64,000 nucleotides of DNA, from positions 253,099 to 317,098 of the forward strand of contig JAUJOD010000003.1 of NCBI GenBank assembly GCA_030447865.1, written 5' to 3'. Of this stretch, positions 8,439-15,990 are shown piece by piece. This stretch comes from Nocardioidaceae bacterium. Its GTDB lineage: Bacteria; Actinomycetota; Actinomycetes; Propionibacteriales; Nocardioidaceae. The translations under genes and the position numbers were made by a program. Numbering within the stretch: position 1 is the first letter of the stretch; every line of letters begins with the position of its first letter. Below the pieces are notes generated by a model. It was not told where the DNA came from and did no database searches. It saw nothing but the letters and a program-made list of their open reading frames with translations.

Positions 8439-9323
8439 ATGGCCGAGACGTTGGCGCAGGGTGCCGCCTCCCGCGACGGGTTCCCACCGGACGCTGGGGA
8501 AGATCCGCGTCGGCCGCGGGTCGAGACGATCAAGGGGAAGCGAAGCTTCCGGCGGCTGCTCCGCGAGCTCGGTCTCTACCTGCTCCCCGTCATTGCCCTG
8601 TTCGTCGTCTGGAAACTGGCGATCCTCATCTTCGACATCCAGCGTTTCCTGCTGCCTCAGCCAGAAGACGTGCTGGCGACTCTGTGGGAAAGCCGTCAGT
8701 TGCTGATGGAGGAGAGCTGGGTGACGTTCCAAGAGAGCCTGTGGGGATTCCTGCTGGCCGTCGGGGTCGCCATACCCGTTGCGATCCTCCTCACCTTCTC
8801 GGCGCTCGCCGCTCGGACGATCTACCCGGTGCTGGTGATCTCGCAGGTCGTGCCCAAGGTCGCCATCGCGCCGCTGCTCGTAGTCTGGATGGGCTTCGGC
8901 ATGACACCGAAGATTCTCCTCGCGTTCCTGGTGGCCTTCTTTCCCATCGTCGTAAACACCGCAACCGGTCTCAACGACCTGGAGCCGAAGATGATCTACC
9001 TCGCCAGGTCGATGGGCGCCTCGACCTGGCAGACCTTCACCCGCTTCCGCCTGCCCAGCTCGCTACCCGTCTTCTTCGCCGGCTTGAAGGTGGGCGTCAC
9101 CTTCGCGGTCATCGGTGCGCTCGTCGGAGAGTTCGTCGGCGCCGGGAAGGGACTTGGTCACCTCACTGTCATCGCCATGGGCAGCCTCAACACCGAGCTT
9201 GTCTTCGCGAGCATCGTCGTCATGGCGGCGATCGGTGTCGCGATGTACGTCGCCATCGAGCTGCTCGAGCGGCTTCTCGTCCCCTGGAGTCGCTCCCGGC
9301 GGCTGGAGCAGATGGGAGCTTGA
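8439..9323 (+). CDS. ABC transporter permease (TauC/SsuC-like)
   Basis: A 294-residue inner-membrane permease. The N-terminal ~45 residues are polar and cytoplasmic. About six membrane helices follow, with the EAA loop near GASTWQTFTRFRLPSSLPVF, which contacts the ATPase. The start at 8439 (MAETLAQG) comes five bases after the ATPase stop and has a GTGAGG site. The protein is a standard-length member of the BPD_transp_1 family of nitrate/sulfonate-type importers and works with the preceding ATPase and the following lipoprotein. Confidence 0.93.
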   Translation: MAETLAQGAASRDGFPPDAGEDPRRPRVETIKGKRSFRRLLRELGLYLLPVIALFVVWKLAILIFDIQRFLLPQPEDVLATLWESRQLLMEESWVTFQESLWGFLLAVGVAIPVAILLTFSALAARTIYPVLVISQVVPKVAIAPLLVVWMGFGMTPKILLAFLVAFFPIVVNTATGLNDLEPKMIYLARSMGASTWQTFTRFRLPSSLPVFFAGLKVGVTFAVIGALVGEFVGAGKGLGHLTVIAMGSLNTELVFASIVVMAAIGVAMYVAIELLERLLVPWSRSRRLEQMGA

Positions 9324-9392
9324 ACTGATCAGAGACGTCCCCGACGCCAGCATGAGACAGACACAACCTCCCTCGACACGAAAGCGACGACA

Positions 9393-10418
9393 ATGACGAC
9401 AACCCGCACAACACCGCGCGGCAGAGCGACCATGGTCGCGGCGGTGACATCCGCCTCGGCACTCCTCACCGCGGCGTGCGGTGGCGGCGACGACGACGCT
9501 CCAGCCGGCGACGGTGGTCTGGAGCCGGTGTCGGTGCGCCTCAACGTCGACGCGACCGGCACCCATGCCCCGTTGATGTTGGCGCTCGAGAATGGCTGGT
9601 ACGAGGAAGAGGGGCTGGATGTCGAGTTCGGCGAAGGCAACGGTTCGGACTCCACCGTCGCCCTCATCGACGCCGGCGACGACGACATCGGCCTTGCGGG
9701 CTTCGACGCCGTGGCGGTGCTACGGGGTCAAGGCGCCAACGTAAAGGTCATCGGCGGCTGGGAGCAGCGCAGCCCGCTCGCCATCGTGACGGATGAAGGA
9801 AGCGACATCGACGAGCCGACCGACCTGGAAGGCGCCACCGTCGTCATGGACCAAGGAGACATCCCACTGTTCGAGGCCTACGCGGCCAGGGCAGGCATCG
9901 ACGCAGACGCGGTCAACACCGTCACGATGGGGGAGGCCGCCCAGTCGGCCGCGCTCGCGGCTGGACGCATCGACGGCATCCTCGGGTGGACCACCTACCA
10001 CGCGCCCCAGGTCGCCGAGCTCACCGGGGGCGTGCAGTCCATCTTGTGGTCAGACTCCGACTTCGAGCTGATGAACCTCGCCATCATCGCCAGCGACGAG
10101 GGCATCGAGAACGACTCAGAAACCCTGTGCGGGTTCGTGCGGGCGTCGTACAAAGGACTCGAGGCGGCCCAGGATGACCCCGACGCGGCCATCGACGCGA
10201 TGCTGAAGAGCTTCCCCAACGTCAACCCCACCATCGCCCGCGGGCAGCTGGTGAACATGTTCGACCTGCTCGTCACAGACGACACGCAGGGCAAGCCCCT
10301 TGGTTGGGTCGCTGAGTCCGACGTCGCCGAGGCGATCGACGTACTGTCCGACGCGGGAGAGCCGATCGAGGTACAGCCCGAAGACCTGTACGACAACGTC
10401 TGCTTCCCGGATGCATAG
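9393..10418 (+). CDS. ABC transporter substrate-binding lipoprotein (NMT1/THI5-like)
   Basis: The 341-residue protein has a lipoprotein signal with lipobox LTAAC (Cys29) and an Asp/Gly-rich linker, then an NMT1/THI5-type binding fold (TGTHAPLMLALENGWYEEEG near the start, ATVVMDQGDIPLFEAYAARA in the middle). This family binds thiamine-pyrimidine precursors, nitrate, sulfonates, riboflavin and aromatic acids. The ligand is therefore open, although the neighbouring amidohydrolase suggests a compound degraded by C-C or C-N hydrolysis or decarboxylation. It lies 69 bases after the permease and 15 bases before the hydrolase. Confidence 0.9.
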   Translation: MTTTRTTPRGRATMVAAVTSASALLTAACGGGDDDAPAGDGGLEPVSVRLNVDATGTHAPLMLALENGWYEEEGLDVEFGEGNGSDSTVALIDAGDDDIGLAGFDAVAVLRGQGANVKVIGGWEQRSPLAIVTDEGSDIDEPTDLEGATVVMDQGDIPLFEAYAARAGIDADAVNTVTMGEAAQSAALAAGRIDGILGWTTYHAPQVAELTGGVQSILWSDSDFELMNLAIIASDEGIENDSETLCGFVRASYKGLEAAQDDPDAAIDAMLKSFPNVNPTIARGQLVNMFDLLVTDDTQGKPLGWVAESDVAEAIDVLSDAGEPIEVQPEDLYDNVCFPDA

Positions 10419-10433
10419 TCCGACCTCGAGACG

Positions 10434-11486
10434 ATGACCGCTGAGCCGGAGCGCGGCTGCGTCGTTGACGTGCACGTCCATGCCGTGCCCCGTGAGGTGG
10501 TGACCCGCGCGGCTGGGGGGCTGTTCACCGGCGTCGACGTCGAGCAGGACGGAGCTGCCCCGGTGTTCCGGTTCTCGGGGATGGCGGCCCCGCCACCGAT
10601 GCCGCCTGCCATGCTCAGCACCGCCACGATCGCCGCGTGTGGCGCCCAGCAGGGCGTCGACCTGCAACTGCTCGGCCCCTGGACTGACCTTTTCGGGTAC
10701 ACGCTGCCCGAAGCCGTCGCCGCGGACTGGGCCCGCTGCTACAACGAGGCGTTGGCATCGGAATGCGCCGCTTTCCCGGCCACAGAACCGATGGCCACCA
10801 TCCCGATGGGCTACCCGAACCGCGCAGTAGCCGAGCTCGTTGCGGCGCACGAGCTCGGCTGCCGAGGCGTGATGATCGGCACCGACATCCCCGATCTCCA
10901 CCTGGGCAGCGGCGAGCTGGAGCCGGTGTGGGAGGCGGCGGCGTCGCTCTCGATACCGGTGCTGCTGCACCCGACGTTCCTGGAAGTACCGAGCGAACTC
11001 CGCGGCGCCGGTTTGAAGAACGCGGTGGGCCGCGCTGCTCCGACGGCGGTGGCGCTCGCCCGGCTGATCTACTCCGGCGCGCTGGTGCGGCACCCAAGTC
11101 TGACCGTCATCGCGGCGCACGGTGGCGGCGCGTTCGCGGCAGTCGCCGGGCGGATCATCCGCAACCACGAACTCGGGTTGTCAGGCAGCGACTATGACCC
11201 CAGCGATTCGATCTGCCGGCTCCACTTCGACAGCGTCGTCCTCGACCCGGCCTACCTGCGCTACCTGGTCGGACGCTTCGGTGCAGACCGCTTCCTGCTC
11301 GGCTCTGACCTCCCGTTCCCATGGGAGCCGGAGCCGGTGGGCAGCGTCAGACGGGCTGCGCTTCCCGCTGCAGCCGAATGCGCGGTTCTCGGTGCGAACG
11401 CCAGCCGCCTGTACGGGTTCGACCGGCGGGTTGCAGCGGCCAGCGACCAGCGGTCAGCGAGGCTAGCCGACGAGCGCTGCTGCTGA
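10434..11486 (+). CDS. Amidohydrolase of the ACMSD-like family
   Basis: A 350-residue metal-dependent TIM-barrel enzyme. The metal site is visible as DVHVH (His14, His16), a later His in VLLHPTF, a His in VIAAHGGGAF and the Asp in LLGSDLPFPW. This layout belongs to amidohydrolase_2/ACMSD proteins, which decarboxylate or hydrolyse aromatic and heterocyclic carboxylic acids. It directly follows the binding-protein gene, so it probably acts on the imported compound or a product of it. The C-terminus after residue 330 is poorly conserved and may be slightly extended. The exact reaction cannot be assigned. Confidence 0.88.
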   Translation: MTAEPERGCVVDVHVHAVPREVVTRAAGGLFTGVDVEQDGAAPVFRFSGMAAPPPMPPAMLSTATIAACGAQQGVDLQLLGPWTDLFGYTLPEAVAADWARCYNEALASECAAFPATEPMATIPMGYPNRAVAELVAAHELGCRGVMIGTDIPDLHLGSGELEPVWEAAASLSIPVLLHPTFLEVPSELRGAGLKNAVGRAAPTAVALARLIYSGALVRHPSLTVIAAHGGGAFAAVAGRIIRNHELGLSGSDYDPSDSICRLHFDSVVLDPAYLRYLVGRFGADRFLLGSDLPFPWEPEPVGSVRRAALPAAAECAVLGANASRLYGFDRRVAAASDQRSARLADERCC

Positions 11487-11585
11487 CTCTTGCGACGATG
11501 CGCTGCGGGAAACCCGGCCAGTCTTGGGCTTAAGGGCATCGTGGTCTCTAGAAACCGCCGAGCACGGTGACGCACCCTAGAGTCG

Positions 11586-11591
11586 TAGCGT
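11586..11591 (+). promoter_or_regulatory. -10 element of the orphan antitoxin gene (leaderless)
   Basis: TAGCGT lies exactly six bases before the ATG at 11598, which would place the transcription start at or next to the start codon. No ribosome-binding site is present. Confidence 0.5.
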
Positions 11592-11597
11592 TCTGGT

Positions 11598-11834
11598 ATG
11601 ACTCGACGGATCGCGGTTCGCTTGCCAGATGAGATCGTGGACTTCATCGACCAGGCGGTGGCCGACGGGAGAGCGCGCAGCCGGGCAGCGGTGGTTTCCC
11701 GAGCGGTCGAACGCGGGCGCCGCCGCCAGTTGGCCGCGAGGGACGTGGAGATCCTGACCGGCAGCGCTCCGGACGATGACAACTTGGACGGCCTCGCTCG
11801 GTACGCCGCGAAAGTGCCTCTCGAGCTCGACTGA
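11598..11834 (+). CDS. Orphan ribbon-helix-helix antitoxin (MazE-like)
   Basis: The 78-residue protein begins RRIAVRLPDEIVDFIDQAV, a classic ribbon-helix-helix DNA-binding motif, followed by an Arg-rich helix and an acidic tail (DDDNLDGLARYAAKVPLELD) of the kind that wraps a toxin. Relatives are usually followed by a MazF/PemK ribonuclease whose start overlaps the antitoxin stop. Here the stop TGA overlaps an ATG (TGATG), but that frame is only seven codons long (MRPTDDE). The toxin therefore seems to have been deleted, leaving a solitary antitoxin that might neutralise a related toxin elsewhere or act only as a repressor. Confidence 0.8.
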   Translation: MTRRIAVRLPDEIVDFIDQAVADGRARSRAAVVSRAVERGRRRQLAARDVEILTGSAPDDDNLDGLARYAAKVPLELD

Positions 11835-11894
11835 TGCGACCCACTGACGACGAGTGAGGCGCCGGAGCGGTGTCCATTGTCGGGCCCCCAATTC

Positions 11895-11936
11895 CTCTAG
11901 GGGGGATTGATCGTTGCTCTCTAGGGGGACTAGAGT
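11895..11936 (+). promoter_or_regulatory. HicAB-like promoter with repeated operator half-sites
   Basis: CTCTAGGGGG occurs at 11895-11904 and again at 11919-11928. The second copy continues into CTAGAG (11930-11935), giving a CTCTAG-GGGGA-CTAGAG inverted repeat. A -35-like TTGATC (11907-11912) and a -10 TAGAGT (11931-11936) are interleaved with it. The ATG begins seven bases after the -10, so the message should be leaderless and the repeat is well placed for autorepression. Confidence 0.6.
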
Positions 11937-11943
11937 TACGCTG

Positions 11944-12153
11944 ATGAAGCGGACCGCAGTCATCAAGAAGCTTCGCACCGAGGCGAAGCGGCAGGGTTTG
12001 GCATTCGAGGTGAAGGAACTGACCAACCACACCGGTATCACGGTCGGGCATGTCCGGTCCACGCACAAACGACACAGCGAGATCGACGAGGTGACGGTGG
12101 GTAAGTTCTTCGACCAGTTCACTGAGGTACTGGGGAAGGGATGGTGGCGGTGA
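11944..12153 (+). CDS. HicA-like toxin
   Basis: A 69-residue basic protein (RTAVIKKLRTEAKRQGLAFE ... NHTGITVGHVRSTHKRHSEI ... FFDQFTEVLGKGWWR). Its size, the Lys/Arg-rich start, the central His-containing strand and the GxGWWR ending match actinobacterial HicA-type mRNA interferases with a double-stranded-RNA-binding-like fold. The catalytic His is probably the one in NHTG. The ATG at 11944 is preferred over upstream starts because the promoter -10 ends seven bases before it. Its 3' end overlaps the antitoxin gene by 13 bases, the usual toxin-first order for hicAB. Confidence 0.75.
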   Translation: MKRTAVIKKLRTEAKRQGLAFEVKELTNHTGITVGHVRSTHKRHSEIDEVTVGKFFDQFTEVLGKGWWR

Positions 12154-12578
12154 CGCGCTATACGGTGACTGCCGAGCGAGGTGCCGGCCCCGTGTGGGTG
12201 TTCCAATGCCGGGAGCACCCGGGCGCGATCTCCGAGTCCCGCCGACTGAGCGATGCCCACCGTTTGATGCGGGAAGCGATCGCCTTCGTTGCTGACGTGG
12301 ATGAAGCTGACATCGAGATCGAACTCGCACCAGTGCTGCCCGAGCCCGTGTCGGACGAGGTAGAGCGGGCCAGGCAGGCGGTGCGAGCGCTGGCAGAGCA
12401 ACAGCGAGCGGCCGCGGCGCTGTCGCGTCAGGCGGCCACGCGCTTGGCTGACGTTGGCCTGACTGGAGCGGACGTGGCGACGCTCCTTGAGATCTCGCCT
12501 CAGAGGGTGTCTCAGTTGCTCGCGAGCAGCCGTGCACGCGCGTCCGCAGCTGCCGACCGGGATCCTGCTGGAGTCTGA
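12141..12578 (+). CDS. HicB-like antitoxin with C-terminal helix-turn-helix
   Basis: The 145-residue protein has an N-terminal HicB-type domain (RYTVTAERGAGPVWVFQCRE; predicted beta-alpha) that should cover the toxin. A helical, Ala/Arg-rich linker follows, then a C-terminal helix-turn-helix (GLTGADVATLLEISPQRVSQ, about residues 108-127). The helix-turn-helix should bind the CTCTAG repeats upstream of the toxin and repress the operon. The start at 12141 lies inside the toxin gene, so translation is coupled. The pairing with the preceding toxin is inferred from overlap and family order. Confidence 0.78.
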   Translation: MVAVTRYTVTAERGAGPVWVFQCREHPGAISESRRLSDAHRLMREAIAFVADVDEADIEIELAPVLPEPVSDEVERARQAVRALAEQQRAAAALSRQAATRLADVGLTGADVATLLEISPQRVSQLLASSRARASAAADRDPAGV

Positions 12579-12584
12579 AGCACA

Positions 12585-12605
12585 ATGCTTGCATAATGCA
12601 AGCAT
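12585..12605 (+). promoter_or_regulatory. Perfect 21-bp palindrome over the vapB1 promoter and start
   Basis: ATGCTTGCAT, one base, then ATGCAAGCAT: two perfect ten-base arms. CATAAT within it (12592-12597) is a good -10 element, six bases before the vapB start at 12604. The right arm ends inside the ATG, so a bound antitoxin would cover both the promoter and the start codon. Confidence 0.7.
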
Positions 12606-12831
12606 GAGAAACATACTCGTACGTGACGTGCCGGATGACCTGCACGCCACCTTGCAACAGCGTGCCCAACGCAGCGGACAGTCGTTGCAGCAGTACCTGA
12701 TCTCCGAACTCCATCGGCTAGCCGAGCGTCCAACGCTGGAGGAAGTGTTGTCCGAGATCGCAACCCGGCAGGGAGGCCGCATCGGCTTGGCCCAAGCCGT
12801 CGACGACCTCCGGCAGGACCGCGACCGTTGA
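12604..12831 (+). CDS. VapB-type ribbon-helix-helix antitoxin (module 1)
   Basis: A 75-residue FitA/VapB-like protein. RNILVRDVPDDLHATLQQRA is the DNA-binding ribbon-helix-helix start, and SGQSLQQYLISELHRLAERP is the second helix. The tail (LEEVLSEIATRQGGRIGLAQ) would bind the PIN toxin. The start at 12604 is chosen because the -10 and palindrome end there; no ribosome site exists, so the message is likely leaderless. The stop overlaps the toxin start by four bases. It should neutralise the next gene's product and repress its own promoter through the 21-bp palindrome. Confidence 0.85.
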   Translation: MRNILVRDVPDDLHATLQQRAQRSGQSLQQYLISELHRLAERPTLEEVLSEIATRQGGRIGLAQAVDDLRQDRDR

Positions 12832-13229
12832 TCGTGGTGGATGCATCCGTGCTCGTCAACGCCGTTGGCGACGACGGACCCGACGGTGAGACGGCGCGGA
12901 CCGCTCTGGCTGGTGCGGAGGGGCTTAGCGCGCCAGATCTGGCTGACGTCGAGACTGCGGCGGTGCTCCGTAAGCATTGGCTCACGGGTGACATCACCGA
13001 GGCCCGGTTCGACGAGGCGGTGGCCGACCTGACCCGCCTCCCGGTTCACCGGTATCCAACGCTGCCGTTCCTCAGCCGCGCGGCGCAGCTCAAGGCGAAC
13101 GTCACCATGTACGACGCCGTGTACATCGCTTTGGCAGAAGCCCTTGACTGTCCGCTCGTCACGGCAGACGCCAGGCTCCTCACCGCACCGGGAATCCGTT
13201 GCTCGGTCGAGCTCATCAGCCAGCGGTGA
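12828..13229 (+). CDS. VapC PIN-domain ribonuclease toxin (module 1)
   Basis: The 133-residue PIN protein has the expected acidic quartet positions: VVDASVLVNAV, VETAAVLRKHWL, MYDAVYIALAEAL and LVTADARLL. PIN-family VapC toxins cut tRNA or rRNA with Mg2+ and stop translation when the antitoxin is degraded. The TTG start overlaps the vapB stop (TTGA), giving coupled expression. Its length is normal and no active-site residue seems missing, so the module is probably functional. The RNA target cannot be predicted. Confidence 0.88.
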   Translation: MIVVDASVLVNAVGDDGPDGETARTALAGAEGLSAPDLADVETAAVLRKHWLTGDITEARFDEAVADLTRLPVHRYPTLPFLSRAAQLKANVTMYDAVYIALAEALDCPLVTADARLLTAPGIRCSVELISQR

Positions 13230-13261
13230 CGGAGTGAAGCCAGGAAACGCCAGCCGTCACT

Positions 13262-13657
13262 TCAGCCTGCGGCCGCCTGGAGGTTGGTGTGGGAGAAGTC
13301 GTCACCCTTGAACAGCAAAGGCTCGTTCGTGGCTGCTGCCAAGGCGTAAGCAAAGCAGTCACCGAAGTTGAGCCCCGCCGGATGGCCGCTGCCCTTGCCG
13401 AAGTCCCGGTACGCCGCGCGGGCGATGCGGGCATGCTCGGCGGTGGTGTCCACGATGTCTATGCCGAGAGCCTCGATGAGCTCGTCGAGACGCCGCGACT
13501 TCACCGGGTCGCCCAAGTCGTCGACGACCAAGGCGGTTTCGAGGAAGGTGGCCGCAGCCATCCGGGCGCCTGCTGACTCGATGATCATTCGGGTGAACGC
13601 CGCCTGCTCAGGCTCGCCCGTCAGAATGGCGATGATCGCGGAGGTATCGACGATCAC
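13262..13657 (-). CDS. VapC PIN-domain ribonuclease toxin (module 2)
   Basis: The 131-residue PIN protein begins MIVDTSAIIAILTGEPEQAA and keeps the later acidic sites (FLETALVVDDL, FGDCFAYALAAATNEPLLFK, GDDF). The group resembles the mycobacterial VapC proteins paired with Rv0623-type VapB. The GTG start overlaps the antitoxin TGA by four bases. It is convergent with module 1, and only 32 bases separate the two toxin ends. The fold and active site look intact. Confidence 0.88.
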   Translation of the reverse strand: MIVDTSAIIAILTGEPEQAAFTRMIIESAGARMAAATFLETALVVDDLGDPVKSRRLDELIEALGIDIVDTTAEHARIARAAYRDFGKGSGHPAGLNFGDCFAYALAAATNEPLLFKGDDFSHTNLQAAAG

Positions 13658-13911
13658 GCCAGCAGGCCGCGATCGTCGTACAGCAGGTCGGTCGACAGGC
13701 GGGCGCGATCCTCTGCCGACAGCCGCCGGTCGAAGTCAGCTGCGATGTCGAGCGCTGCTGCGACCCGGTCGCCTGGGTCGGATGTGCGCTCGAGGTCGGC
13801 GAGCAGCGTGCTGAGCGCTTCCTCGATGACGCTCGTCTGCGACTTGCCCGTCCGCCGGGCTGCCTCGCGGGCAAGGGAGTGCACGCGCTCGCTCTTTATG
13901 TTCAAGCTCAC
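13654..13911 (-). CDS. VapB antitoxin of the Rv0623/PSK type (module 2)
   Basis: An 85-residue antitoxin starting MSLNIKSERVHSLAREAARR, then TGKSQTSVIEEALSTLLADL, the pattern of PSK-type transcription factors paired with PIN toxins. The C-terminal acidic stretch (DFDRRLSAEDRARLSTDLLY) is the toxin-binding part. The start is a GTG at 13911, preceded by GAGAGGTG about seven bases upstream, so this module differs from the leaderless ones. A GGTA-N6-TACC inverted repeat lies at 13938-13951 and may be the operator. Confidence 0.85.
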   Translation of the reverse strand: MSLNIKSERVHSLAREAARRTGKSQTSVIEEALSTLLADLERTSDPGDRVAAALDIAADFDRRLSAEDRARLSTDLLYDDRGLLA

Positions 13912-13937
13912 AGTGCTACACCTCTCTACCCCCAGAT

Positions 13938-13951
13938 GGTATAAGTCTACC
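13938..13951 (-). promoter_or_regulatory. Possible operator of vapBC module 2
   Basis: GGTATAAGTCTACC is an inverted repeat (GGTA, six bases, TACC) about 27 bases upstream of the vapB GTG. A second GGTAGA copy sits closer to the gene on the minus strand. A role as autorepressor site is inferred from position. Confidence 0.4.
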
Positions 13952-14022
13952 TCCGGATCAGCTCGGCGGGGCCAAGGGTCATGCTTCGCACTGCACGTCG
14001 GGAGACGCTCTAAGTTGAGCCA

Positions 14023-14997
14023 ATGACACCTGCTGGGAGCAAGACGCCTTCTGTAGAGCTCGAGGTAGGTCACCGCACGGTGCGGATCTCCAACCCCGAC
14101 CGGGTCTACTTCCCCGCGACCGGCGCGACCAAGCTCGACCTCGCCAACTACTACCTGAGCGTCGGCGACGGCATCGTCCGAGCACTGCGGGAGCGGCCCT
14201 GCATGCTGCACCGCTTCCCCGACGGTGTCGGCGGTGAGAAGGTCCACCAGAAGCGGCTGCCGCAGGGAGCGCCGCCCTGGATGGAGACCGTCCGTGTGCA
14301 CTTCCCTCGGTACGGCCGGCACGCCGACGAGCTGTGCGTCACCGAGCTGGCCCATGTGATTTGGGCGGTGCAGATGTCGACCGTCGAGTTCCACCCCTGG
14401 AACTCCCGACGTGCCGACACCGAGCGGCCCGACGAGTGGCGGATCGACCTCGACCCGATGCCGCAGTGCAGCTTCGACACGGTCCGGCGGGCGGCGCACG
14501 TCAGCCACGAGGTGCTCGACGAGCTCGGTGCCGTCGGGTGGCCGAAGACCTCCGGCGGGAATGGCCTGCACGTGTACGTGCGGATCGAGCCGCGGTGGGG
14601 GTTCGCCGACGTACGCCGCGCAGCGCTGGCGTTCGCGCGTGAAGTGGAGCGGAGGTCAGCCGGTGACGTGACCACCACCTGGTGGCGCAAGAACCGAGCG
14701 CCTGACCAGCTGTTCGTCGACTACAACCAGAACGCGCGGGACCACACCATCGCCTGCGCCTATTCGGTGCGCGGCACGCCCAATGCGACGGTCTCCACAC
14801 CGATCACCTGGGACGAGGTCGACGACGTACTGCCCGCCGACTGCACGATCGCGACGGTCCCTGACCGGTTCGCCAAGCTCGGCGACGTACACGAGGGCAT
14901 CGACGACGCGGTCTTCTCGTTGGAGCCGCTGCTGGAGTGGGCAGCCCGAGACGAGCGCGAGGGTGAACCGGAGCCGCCGCCCGTCAACGGGGAGTAG
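14023..14997 (+). CDS. Stand-alone LigD-type polymerase (PrimPol-like) domain protein
   Basis: The 324-residue protein is the archaeo-eukaryotic primase-like polymerase domain of bacterial NHEJ. Motif I is RIDLDP (catalytic Asp142 and Asp144), motif II is SGGNGLH (177-183), and motif III is FVDYNQN (Asp233). Such proteins fill gaps and add ribonucleotides at broken ends, usually with Ku and the ligase domain of LigD. Neither Ku nor a ligase domain is in the window, so this is a separate polymerase like mycobacterial PolD1. TAAGTT lies six bases before the ATG, so the message is probably leaderless. It is followed by a decayed sigma-factor locus in convergent orientation. Confidence 0.9.
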   Translation: MTPAGSKTPSVELEVGHRTVRISNPDRVYFPATGATKLDLANYYLSVGDGIVRALRERPCMLHRFPDGVGGEKVHQKRLPQGAPPWMETVRVHFPRYGRHADELCVTELAHVIWAVQMSTVEFHPWNSRRADTERPDEWRIDLDPMPQCSFDTVRRAAHVSHEVLDELGAVGWPKTSGGNGLHVYVRIEPRWGFADVRRAALAFAREVERRSAGDVTTTWWRKNRAPDQLFVDYNQNARDHTIACAYSVRGTPNATVSTPITWDEVDDVLPADCTIATVPDRFAKLGDVHEGIDDAVFSLEPLLEWAARDEREGEPEPPPVNGE

Positions 14998-15033
14998 CCC
15001 GGAAAGCGCCAAGCCAGCTGGGCGCGGCCTTCC

Positions 15034-15749
15034 GTCAGCGCGACGGCCCCGTGCCGACGCGAGCCTCGGTGAGGACCGGCGGCGCGCAGCGGTCCACCCG
15101 CATCCCCGGGGAAGTAGAGCGTGTAGACGCCGACATCTATGTCGATCGCGAAGCGGCGCGACTCGGCAGGGTTGCGGACCTTGCGGCAGGTGGACGGCGG
15201 CGGCGCCACCACCGTCATGATGAGCGCCCGCCCGGGCCGGAGCGTCCACGGGCCTTGATCTGCGGAGCGCACATCGACGCTCGTTGCTCCCGTCTTGGAG
15301 CCGATCCTCAACGCCGGCAGCACCAGCGAGCACGGCCGGTGACCGATGTTCTCGATGTAGGCGACCTGGGACGGACGCTGCGGCGGACCGCCATAGCGGC
15401 CGGTTGACAACAGCAATCTGCCCGTGGCGTCTTCACAGTTGGCGAACCGCTTCGAGGTCGGAGTCGTAGGCCCTTTCGATGGCGAGCCCTCGACCTTCGG
15501 TGTGCTCACCGACGGGCTGGTGGCCGGGGGATCCTGCGCAGACGGCCTGTCGGGCGTAAGGCCGACGACGGCGGTCACCGCGGCGGCGGCGACCGGGCCG
15601 GTGACGACACCCGCACCGATCGTCGTACGCCGGCGACGCTGCCGCCGCACTTCGCCGACGACGTCCTCCAGTGCGGGCGGGTCGACGTCCAGCGCCCAGT
15701 CGCCGCGCGAGATACGTTCTGCCAATTCGTCGTCGGTGTACGCGTTCAC
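15034..15749 (-). pseudogene. Sigma-associated membrane-anchored protein (DUF4232-like), frameshifted
   Basis: From a GTG at 15749 the frame reads AYTDDELAERISRGDWALDV, an Arg patch, one membrane helix (TIGAGVVTGPVAAAAVTAVV), a Pro/Ser/Thr linker and an extracellular domain starting at CEDATGRLLL. The second half resembles DUF4232-type secreted domains. Near 15108, in a CCCCGGGG run, the frame leaves a sensible ending. The neighbouring frame gives MRVDRCAPPVLTEARVGTGP and a stop at 15034-15036, so one base seems added. It sits after a broken sigma-factor fragment, so it was probably its anti-sigma or partner membrane protein. Confidence 0.5.
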
Positions 15750-15990
15750 GTCAGCCTCCTCGTCGTCGAACTGGGCTGCAGCGCGCTGTAGGTGTGCCCG
15801 CAGATTTGCCAGTCCGCGGGCGGTCTGGCTCTTCACGGTGCCGACGGAGCACTCGACCGTGCTCGCGATCTGTGCCTCGGACATGTCCTGTAGAACCGCA
15901 GTACCAGCACCGCGCGCTGCCGGTCTCCCAACGCACCGGCGGGCAGCTCCGGTGAGAACGGCGTAGGCTCCCGCTCGACGGAGGAGTCGC
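15750..15990 (-). pseudogene. ECF sigma factor remnant (region 4 only)
   Basis: The minus strand encodes a linker (DSSVEREPTPFSPELPAGAL) and the start of region 4 (GDRQRAVLVLRFY). After a one-base loss near 15895 it continues in another frame as DMSEAQIASTVECSVGTVKS plus TARGLANLRAHL. This is the helix-turn-helix that reads the -35 element in SigE-like ECF factors. Region 2 is absent: the remnant begins where the plus-strand gene at 15991 starts. There is no stop codon between the remnant and the downstream membrane protein. A truncation plus a frameshift indicates a dead locus. Confidence 0.65.
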
